Below, one piece after another: positions 58,004-64,000 of a stretch of 64,000 bases of DNA. This DNA is from Pseudarthrobacter sulfonivorans. GTDB lineage: Bacteria > Actinomycetota > Actinomycetes > Actinomycetales > Micrococcaceae. The DNA lies in assembly GCF_001484605.1 (NCBI RefSeq), contig NZ_CP013747.1:2356001-2420000 (forward strand), read 5' to 3'. The position numbers and the translations under genes are program-made. Below the pieces are notes generated by a model. It was not told where the DNA came from, did not search any database, and saw nothing but the letters and a program-made list of their open reading frames with translations. Every line of letters starts with the position of its first letter. The first letter of the stretch is position 1.

Positions 58004-58593
58004 CAGGAGCCGCACAAGGATTCGTACCAGACGTCCTGGCCGTCGATGGCCACCTGGTCGCCGTCGAACACCACCTCGTTGCCGACGCGACGGGTGTTGA
58101 AGATGGCCTTGCGCCCGCACCGGCAAATGGTCTTGAGCTCTTCCAGCGTGTGGGCGACCTCCATAAGCCGGCGTGATCCCGGGAAGGCGCGGGTTAGGAA
58201 GTCTGTCCTGATGCCGTAGGCGAGTACCGGCACGTTGTCCAGGACGGCGACGCGGAACAGGTCATCCACCTGGTCCGGGGTGAGGAACTGGGCCTCGTCC
58301 ACCAGCAGGCAGGCCACCGGCTTCTGGTCCACGTGCTCAAGCAAAGCATCGGGGTCATCGCCGGCAGCATGGGCGGCGAAGACCGCACGCACGGGCGTGG
58401 TGGCGGAGATCAGGAAGTCCACGGACCGGGTCATGCCCAGCCGGGACACAATGTCGGTATCGCCTTTGGTATCCACATCGGGCTTGGCGAGCAGGACACG
58501 CTGGCCCCGCTCCTCGTAGTTGAAGGCGGCCTGCAAGAGCCCGGTGGACTTTCCCGAGTTCATGGCGCCGTAGCGGAAGTAGAGCTTGGCCAA
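57967..58593 (-). CDS. tdk: Thymidine kinase
   Basis: The 208-residue product is a type II thymidine kinase: P-loop RYGAMNSGKSTGLLQAA (7-23), CLLVDEAQFLTPDQV near 95-109 (DEAQ, catalytic Glu), and a lasso-domain zinc site with ICRCGRKA and LCGSCY giving four cysteines. It phosphorylates thymidine for salvage. An extra-basic insertion is absent; length is normal. It overlaps the FUSC gene tail-to-tail. Confidence 0.95.
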   Translation of the reverse strand: MAKLYFRYGAMNSGKSTGLLQAAFNYEERGQRVLLAKPDVDTKGDTDIVSRLGMTRSVDFLISATTPVRAVFAAHAAGDDPDALLEHVDQKPVACLLVDEAQFLTPDQVDDLFRVAVLDNVPVLAYGIRTDFLTRAFPGSRRLMEVAHTLEELKTICRCGRKAIFNTRRVGNEVVFDGDQVAIDGQDVWYESLCGSCYLEESGGRLGS

Positions 58594-58707
58594 GGGGGTC
58601 CTTTCAATGGGTCCGGCTATCGATCTTATGCCGTACGCCCCAAGGACACGGCTGCAGCCCGTCCTGCGGACCTTGCACGCCGTCGTCGGGCATGTTCCGC
58701 CAGCCGG

Positions 58708-60513
58708 TCAGCGTATGGGCGCCGCTGGCTCCTTGTCGCCTGGAACGTCGACCGACGACGAACCCGGAACCGGTGCCGTCCCCGGGATCCCGCGGGGCTT
58801 CTGCGTGGTGCGGCGTCTGCTGGTCCGGCCGTAGACCAAGTACATCGTCAATCCGGTGATGACCATCAGCAGCACTGTGTACACGAACGTGTTGGCCACG
58901 CCGGCCACGCCTTCAGCGCCATCGGTGTTGGCCTTGATGACCAGGCCCAGCGGCTGGACCAGCGGGTGGGCCAGGAAGATGGCGGTGTCGTAGTCGTCCA
59001 GCAGGCTGTTGAAATTCAGCGCTGTAATGGCGGCAGCGGCCGGAAGTACCAAGGGCAGCAGGATGCGGCGGAACACGTAGAGGGTCTTGGCGCCCATGAT
59101 GGCCGCCGCTTCCTCCAGTGACGAGTTCACCGAGGCGAATGAGGCCTTAAGCATGCGGAGGGTAAACGGGATCTTGACGGTCACGAACGCGATCAGCAGG
59201 ATCACAGTGGTGCCCGTGAGCACCGCACCGCCCACCAGCGGATTCGGGTGGTCGTAGCTGATGATCAGTCCGAGGGCGAGGAGCGCCGACGGCAGGATCC
59301 ACGGGATGTGGAGCAGGTACTCGAAAACCGTGGTGGCCCAGTTCTTGTACTTTTGCAGCAGCCGGGCCACAAACAGCAGCCCGCCCACCGCGATGATCGC
59401 GGCGAGGGCACTGTAAACGACGCTGACGATGAACGGCCGCAGGCCGGATTCCTGGGTCAGGACGCGGATGTAGTTGTCCAGTGTCAGGCTGCCCAGCGAG
59501 AGCTGCCCGGTCTGGATGGCCGCCCCGTCGGCGAAGGAATAGAGCACAATCAGCAGTACCGGCAAGGTGTACACGGCGAACAGCAGGTAGGCGACGGTGT
59601 GGACGACAGCGTTGGCCAACGGGTTGGTGATCTGCTGTTTCTGCAGGGCGGACGAAACCTTGGACACCGAAAAGTAGGTGCCGCCCTTCTCCATCCGGGT
59701 CATCACGGCCAGCATCAGGATGGTGGCCACACCCAGGATGACGGCCAGCAGGGCTGCCAGGTCCCGCGATGTGGGGCTGTTGGTGAAGGTCAGGATCATG
59801 GGAGTGATGGTCTGGAAATCCCTGCCACCGAGCACCTGGGGGGCGCTGAGGGCACCCAGGCCGGTGAGGAAGGACAGAATGGTGACGGCGAACAGCGTGG
59901 GCTTGAGCATCGGAAGGACAACACGGCGCAGAATGGTCCAGTCGGACGCGCCGAGGTTCTTGGCGGCCTCGATGGTCTGGAAATCCACACCCTTAAGCGC
60001 GTTGGCCACGAACAGCATGTGGTTCGTGGTGGTGGCGAAGGTCATGACCACCAGGACTGCAAAGAAGCCGGAGAACCACGCCGGATCCATGGTGGGAAAC
60101 ACTTGCAGCAGCAGGGACGTGACGATGCCCTTGTCCCCGTAGATGAACTTGTATCCGGCCGCCAGCACGATGCCGCCATAGATGAACGTAGAGGCATACC
60201 CAAGGAACAAAATCCTGGATCCGCGGATCCTGAAGTACTGCGTGACCAGGACAATGAAAATCCCCACCACATTGACCGTGACAGACAGCGCCGCGGCCAG
60301 GAGGAAGCTGTTACCCAGGGACTTCATGGCCCGCTGCGAGGAAAACAGCTTTTCGGCGGCGCGGCCGGAGAAGCTGCCGTCCGGGAAGAACGTGGCAATC
60401 AGGACGTTGAGGTTGGGCCACACCAGGAACGCCGCAATAAACCAGGTCAGGATTACGCCCACGATCAGGACGAACGGGGAGCGCACCATAACCTTGGCGG
60501 ACGCGGCGCTCAT
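58708..60513 (-). CDS. ABC importer permease, fused double-domain type
   Basis: The 601-residue product has twelve membrane helices in two homologous permease halves, each with an EAA loop: FQTIEAAKNLGASDWTILRR (first) and SLEEAAAIMGAKTLYVFRRI (second). This is the fused layout of Fe3+/AfuB-, thiamine- or aminoethylphosphonate-type importers. It overlaps the ATPase gene by four bases. The C-terminal tail is Pro/Gly-rich and unstructured. It works with the ATPase and the lipoprotein below. Confidence 0.9.
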   Translation of the reverse strand: MSAASAKVMVRSPFVLIVGVILTWFIAAFLVWPNLNVLIATFFPDGSFSGRAAEKLFSSQRAMKSLGNSFLLAAALSVTVNVVGIFIVLVTQYFRIRGSRILFLGYASTFIYGGIVLAAGYKFIYGDKGIVTSLLLQVFPTMDPAWFSGFFAVLVVMTFATTTNHMLFVANALKGVDFQTIEAAKNLGASDWTILRRVVLPMLKPTLFAVTILSFLTGLGALSAPQVLGGRDFQTITPMILTFTNSPTSRDLAALLAVILGVATILMLAVMTRMEKGGTYFSVSKVSSALQKQQITNPLANAVVHTVAYLLFAVYTLPVLLIVLYSFADGAAIQTGQLSLGSLTLDNYIRVLTQESGLRPFIVSVVYSALAAIIAVGGLLFVARLLQKYKNWATTVFEYLLHIPWILPSALLALGLIISYDHPNPLVGGAVLTGTTVILLIAFVTVKIPFTLRMLKASFASVNSSLEEAAAIMGAKTLYVFRRILLPLVLPAAAAITALNFNSLLDDYDTAIFLAHPLVQPLGLVIKANTDGAEGVAGVANTFVYTVLLMVITGLTMYLVYGRTSRRRTTQKPRGIPGTAPVPGSSSVDVPGDKEPAAPIR

Positions 60514-61577
60514 GGCAGGGACACCGCCTGGTCCAGTCTGTCCAGCGCCTTGCCGCTGTCCGCGTGGTACTGCAGGATGTGTCCGGGCTGGACGTAAAGG
60601 GTGGTCGCGGTGCCGGCTTCCGGGTGCACGCCGCCGTCTTCCCTGACCAGCAGCCGGATCTCCGCGCCGTGGCTGCGCACAACGTAGCGGCTGTGGAGGC
60701 CGTGGTAGGTGCGCGACACCACCTTCCCGGACAGGCCGACGGCAGCGCTTCCGTCCGCGGGCGGGGTCAGGGACGCCTTTTCCACGCGGAGGTAGGAGTT
60801 TGCTGCGAGGCTGAGTCCGGCGCCAGAGATCCGGTTCACTTCGGCCATGAACTCGGGAGTGAGGGCGGAACTGTCGCCGATGAAGTTGCAGACAAATTCC
60901 GTGGCTGCCTGGTCGTAGATGCTCTGGGGTGTGCCCACCTGCTCCACGACACCCTTGTTGAAGACGGCCACCCGGTCGCTCATGGCCAGGGCCTCGTCCT
61001 GGTCGTGTGTCACGTAGACCGTGGTGATCCCGAACTCGCTCTGCAGGTCCTTGAGTTGCTGGCGCAACTGGTGCCTGAGCTTCGCGTCCAGGTTGGACAG
61101 CGGCTCGTCCAGGAGCAGGATCTTGGGCTTGAGCACCAGGGCACGGGCAACTGCCACGCGTTGCTGCTGACCGCCCGAAAGCTCCGCCACGTTCTTGTGC
61201 AGCTGTTCATCGCTGAGCTCCACGCGGTGCGCGATGTCACGCACAAGACGGTCGCTTTCGGCTGATTTCTCCTTTCGGACCCGGAGGCCGAAGGCGATGT
61301 TTTCCCACACGCTCATGCTGGGGAACAGCGCATAGTTCTGGAACACCATGCCCACTTGGCGCTTGTCGCTGGGCAGCTTCGTGACGTTCTTCCCGTCCAC
61401 ATGCACGCTTCCCTTGGAAGGTTCAATGAAGCCCGCCAGTGTCCGGAGCGCCGTTGTTTTGCCGCAGCCGGATGGACCCAGCAGGGTGAAGAATTCTCCC
61501 GGCCTGACATGGAGGTCAAGGTTGGGGATGGCAGTGAAATCGCCGAACGTGACTTCGATGTTGTCCAAGCGGATCAT
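60510..61577 (-). CDS. ABC importer ATPase
   Basis: The 355-residue product begins MIRLDNIEVTFGDFTAIPNL and has Walker A LLGPSGCGKTTALRTL (about 33-48), the Q-loop VFQNYALFPSMSVWENI, the signature LSGGQQQRVAVARAL, Walker B ILLLDEPLSNLDA and the H-loop VTHDQDEAL. A C-terminal TOBE/OB domain (about 240-355) is typical of Fe3+, phosphonate, polyamine or sugar importers. The ATG at 61577 was chosen because the longer frame reads into the upstream gene. It lies 40 bp after the binding-protein gene. Confidence 0.93.
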   Translation of the reverse strand: MIRLDNIEVTFGDFTAIPNLDLHVRPGEFFTLLGPSGCGKTTALRTLAGFIEPSKGSVHVDGKNVTKLPSDKRQVGMVFQNYALFPSMSVWENIAFGLRVRKEKSAESDRLVRDIAHRVELSDEQLHKNVAELSGGQQQRVAVARALVLKPKILLLDEPLSNLDAKLRHQLRQQLKDLQSEFGITTVYVTHDQDEALAMSDRVAVFNKGVVEQVGTPQSIYDQAATEFVCNFIGDSSALTPEFMAEVNRISGAGLSLAANSYLRVEKASLTPPADGSAAVGLSGKVVSRTYHGLHSRYVVRSHGAEIRLLVREDGGVHPEAGTATTLYVQPGHILQYHADSGKALDRLDQAVSLP

Positions 61578-61617
61578 GGTGAAACCTGTCTGGTGGGGCT
61601 GGAAGGGGGCCGGACGA

Positions 61618-62694
61618 CTACTGCATGTATTCCAGTTCGATTTTCTCCACCCACGAGCCCATGTTTTCCTGGACGAATTCCCAGTCGATGTCCTGCTGCT
61701 TGAGGTCGGCGAAGAAGTCCACCACGTCAGGGTTGGCCTTCGCTGCGGCACTCTTGTTCACAGGCATCGAATTGAACTTCTTGGCCCAGGCGCCCTGCAC
61801 ATCCGCGCTGCCGAACCAGTCGATGAACTTCTGCGCTTCTTCCTTCTTGTCTGTCCCCTTAACGAGGGCCACCTGCTCGACGGCGAGGGGAACGCCGACC
61901 GATGGCTTGACGGTCTCCACGTTGACCTTGAAGGTCTTCTCGCGTTCGGCGATGATCGAGGACGGCATCTGGCCCATGTCCGCTTCGCCGCTGGCTATGC
62001 GGGCAAAAAGATCCGTCTTGGGTACCGCGGGGCTGCCGTGCTGGAAGTACTGCTCAGCCTGCTTCCAGCCTTCGTCGGAGATGCCGAGGTCACCGGAGTC
62101 GTCCTTGTAACGGGTGAGGATACCGGCGAACACGAGCTGTGCCGTGGCAGTTCCCATGCCGGTGACGCGCTCATAGCGGTCCTTGAATTCGTCCTTGGTC
62201 CAGAGGTCCGTCCAGTCTTTGGGAGCGGCGTCGGCGGTGACCTTGTCCGAGTTGTAGCCCAGGAGGATGGCCTGCTTTACCAGCGGCCAATAGGCTTCGC
62301 CGTCACCGAGCGCCTGGTCAACTTCGCCCGCCCAGGCCGGTTTGTAGGCCTCAAGGGCGTCCGCGGCCTTGATCTGTGCGAAGTACATGTTGTTCAGTCC
62401 AAAGGCCACATCAGCAATCGGGTTGTTCTTTTCGGCGATCAGTTTGTTGGTGGCGTCTGCTCCGCCGGCGCCAACAACTTCGACTTTGTAGCCTGCTTTT
62501 GCGGCCTCTGCGGTCAGCCACTCACCCCGGCCTTCACCATTGGAATTCGTGTAGATCACGAGGGTTTCGCCGGAACCTCCGGCCGGCGCGGACGAAGCAT
62601 CCCCGGAGGCTGCAGGGGTGGGCGTTCCTCCGCCGCAACCGGCAAGCAGGGTGACGGCGAGGACGGCGGCGGCCAGGGTTTGGACTTTACGCAC
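61618..62694 (-). CDS. ABC importer solute-binding lipoprotein
   Basis: The 358-residue product has a lipoprotein signal AAAVLAVTLLAGCGGG (C20), a Ser/Ala spacer, and a type II binding-protein fold starting ETLVIYTNSNGEGRGEWLTA. It resembles Fe3+ (AfuA/FutA) and aminoethylphosphonate binding proteins; the YTN start is common to both. Tyrosines that would bind iron (near 197 and 198 in FutA-like proteins) are not evident by eye, so a phosphonate or other organic anion is possible. It leads the three-gene importer operon. The upstream AT-rich stretch 62757-62797 holds its promoter, and no operator is obvious. Confidence 0.87.
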   Translation of the reverse strand: MRKVQTLAAAVLAVTLLAGCGGGTPTPAASGDASSAPAGGSGETLVIYTNSNGEGRGEWLTAEAAKAGYKVEVVGAGGADATNKLIAEKNNPIADVAFGLNNMYFAQIKAADALEAYKPAWAGEVDQALGDGEAYWPLVKQAILLGYNSDKVTADAAPKDWTDLWTKDEFKDRYERVTGMGTATAQLVFAGILTRYKDDSGDLGISDEGWKQAEQYFQHGSPAVPKTDLFARIASGEADMGQMPSSIIAEREKTFKVNVETVKPSVGVPLAVEQVALVKGTDKKEEAQKFIDWFGSADVQGAWAKKFNSMPVNKSAAAKANPDVVDFFADLKQQDIDWEFVQENMGSWVEKIELEYMQ

Positions 62695-62883
62695 GATCAG
62701 GACTCATTTCTTCACTGGAACGAACCGGAGCATATTCCGGCAACTCTATAGCCGGACCGGTCAGATAAGGGCTATATATGCTATCGATTTGATAAACAGC
62801 CCGGCTGACTAGTCTTGTCCGGTCAAGGGAACATCCAGCGCACGGTTCATTAACGGGCCGTGAACGTTGAGGGACCTGCTCCT

Positions 62884-62913
62884 GACGTGTCAGTGACGGA
62901 TGACTGACACGTC
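62884..62913. terminator. Hairpin between the thioesterase stop and the importer promoter
   Basis: GACGTGTCAGT (62884-62894) and ACTGACACGTC (62903-62913) form a perfect 11-bp stem with an eight-base loop, four bases after the leftward thioesterase stop. It should end that transcript before the importer promoter. Confidence 0.75.
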
Positions 62914-62917
62914 CTGC

Positions 62918-63352
62918 TCAGTCCTGAATGAGGGTTTCCGTCAGGTGATGCGTGGGAATCCGGTCCCGCTCATAGGTGATTTCGGTGTAGCCGTGGGGCT
63001 CGGGCTTGCCGGCCGGGCTGAGGTTCACAAAGACGATCTCTTCGATGGTGAGGATGCTTTGGCGCGTGATCATGTTGCGGACTTCGGCGCGCATAGTCAA
63101 GGACGTCCGGCCGAAGCGCGTCGCCGTCAGGCCCATCTCCACCAGGTCTCCCTGCACTGCCGAGCTCACGAAGTTGATCTCCGAGATGTACTTCGTGACC
63201 GCGCGGCCGTTGCCAAGCTGAAGGATGGCATAGATCGCCGCTTCCTCATCGATCCATTTGAGCAGGCTTCCGCCGAAAAGGGTCCCGTTGGCGTTCAGGT
63301 CCTCCGGCCGGATCCATTTGCGCGTGCGGAAGGTGATGTCAGTGGATTCCAT
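62918..63352 (-). CDS. Acyl-CoA thioesterase, single hot-dog (YciA-like)
   Basis: The 144-residue product is a hot-dog hydrolase: DLNANGTLFGGSLLKWIDEE near 18-37 with the catalytic Asp/Glu helix, and VTKYISEINFVSSAVQGDLV near 53-72. ATRFGRTSLTMRAEVRNM follows. YciA-like enzymes hydrolyse a wide range of acyl-CoAs as hexamers. It is leftward, upstream of the importer operon, and 76 bp after the GNAT gene. It is unrelated in length and pairing to the double hot-dog enzyme at 18488. Confidence 0.9.
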   Translation of the reverse strand: MESTDITFRTRKWIRPEDLNANGTLFGGSLLKWIDEEAAIYAILQLGNGRAVTKYISEINFVSSAVQGDLVEMGLTATRFGRTSLTMRAEVRNMITRQSILTIEEIVFVNLSPAGKPEPHGYTEITYERDRIPTHHLTETLIQD

Positions 63353-63428
63353 ATGGCGAGGTTAGCGTGCCGCGGCGCACGTTACGTCGTAGCGGTTGTT
63401 GTGTAACGGGCCGCCGCCCGGATTTGGC

Positions 63429-63932
63429 TCAGGCCATGGCAGTGTGGGCGGCGCTGTGCGAGTCAATCGACTTGGCGTAGCAGTACGAGTGCTCCACGCC
63501 CACGTAAGCGCCAAAGTTGGGGACGGAATCGAAGCCGGAGTTCTCGTAGAAGTTCCGGCCGTCCGGCTGGGCCGAGCCTGCTTCGGCCTTGATGCGTGTG
63601 ATGCCCTGCTTGTGCGCCTCGGCTTCGAGGGCTGCCAGGATGGAGCTGGCCACGCCAGAGCCGCGCGTATACGGGAGCACATAGAGCCGCTTGATTTCGG
63701 CCGTGGCGCTGTCCAGCAGCCTGAGTCCGCCGCAGCCCACGGGCTGTCCCGAACCTTTGTCGTACGCCACGAGGAACACGGCACAGTCAGCGCCCGACGG
63801 CGGGGTCCCCGGTTCGTGGTCAGGGGTACCGAAGCGGGCGTCCAGTTCCGCCTGCTGGGCCCTGCGCAGATCGGCACCCACAGGGTTGGCCCAGGTGACC
63901 TGCCTGATGTTGAGCCGTGGGTTGGTCTGCAT
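63429..63932 (-). CDS. GNAT-family N-acetyltransferase
   Basis: The 167-residue product has the GNAT fold: VFLVAYDKGSGQPVGCGGLR near 52-71, AEIKRLYVLPYTRGSGVASS near 78-97 with the acetyl-CoA pyrophosphate loop (R/Q)-x-x-G-x-(G/A) read here as TRGSGVA, and GITRIKAEAGSAQPDGRNFY near 109-128 before ENSGF. It acetylates an unknown small molecule or protein N-terminus. An ATG opens it. The remaining 68 bp to the window edge show nothing recognisable. Confidence 0.9.
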   Translation of the reverse strand: MQTNPRLNIRQVTWANPVGADLRRAQQAELDARFGTPDHEPGTPPSGADCAVFLVAYDKGSGQPVGCGGLRLLDSATAEIKRLYVLPYTRGSGVASSILAALEAEAHKQGITRIKAEAGSAQPDGRNFYENSGFDSVPNFGAYVGVEHSYCYAKSIDSHSAAHTAMA

Positions 63933-64000
63933 GACTGCCTCGTTTCGCCGAAGGGTGATGCCTGATAAGCCTAAGAGGCTGCGGTTACCGCGGTGTTTCC

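Noticed and set aside
1..64000. tRNA, rRNA, insertion sequences, prophage or integrase genes
   Set aside because: None was recognised in either strand by reading; short tRNAs in gaps cannot be fully excluded without a covariance search.

Overview
The window looks like chromosome of a high-G+C Gram-positive actinobacterium, most likely a Micrococcaceae member of the Arthrobacter/Pseudarthrobacter type. I infer this from the base composition, frequent GTG and TTG starts, the rpsF-ssb-rpsR-rplI-dnaB neighbourhood, a CsoR-CopZ-CopA set, WXG100 and sortase proteins, and a complete protocatechuate branch of the beta-ketoadipate pathway. No rRNA, tRNA, insertion sequence, prophage or CRISPR array was seen. 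All names come from reading motifs; no database search was run.

Layout. 1-4.2 kb: the end of a sugar-modification locus (NeuD-type acyltransferase start, DegT/StrS aminotransferase homologue lacking the PLP lysine) and a large LuxR-type ATPase regulator. 4.5-6.4 kb: rpsF, ssb, rpsR, rplI with structured leaders. 7.1-13.7 kb: a translationally coupled seven-gene island (HprK-like P-loop protein, GT2 glycosyltransferase, flippase, GT-C-like membrane protein, two small membrane proteins, calcineurin-like phosphoesterase) between rplI and dnaB. 14-16.4 kb: FMN reductase, zinc-finger protein and two membrane proteins with L7/L12-like segments. 16.4-18.4 kb: a DnaA-box cluster and dnaB. 18.5-26.7 kb: thioesterase, AztD-like metallochaperone with a Zur-like site, DoxX, MATE, small membrane proteins, a CGNR regulator divergent from an EamA permease, WXG100, DUF2277. 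26.8-29.9 kb: copper resistance. 30.2-32.4 kb: stress protein, sortase and a probable anchored substrate. 32.6-38.8 kb: Asp-box protein with a MoaD-like partner, GH13 enzyme with a flavin oxidoreductase, ATP-dependent DNA ligase. 38.9-51.8 kb: shikimate/protocatechuate catabolism. 52-54.9 kb: transhydrogenase. 55-64 kb: lipid kinase, membrane ACT protein, FUSC protein, thymidine kinase, an ABC importer, thioesterase and GNAT.

How genes work together. The catabolic block is self-contained: an MFS importer and shikimate dehydrogenase feed a bifunctional 3-dehydroshikimate dehydratase that makes protocatechuate; PcaHGBDC, PcaIJ and PcaF take it to succinyl-CoA and acetyl-CoA; two IclR regulators flank the block. 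The copper operon carries its own CsoR operators. The most novel-looking points are the kinase/glycosyltransferase/phosphoesterase island and a promoter architecture it shares, with identical 33-bp spacing, with the sortase-linked surface protein gene 19 kb away. This suggests one regulator controls both surface systems.
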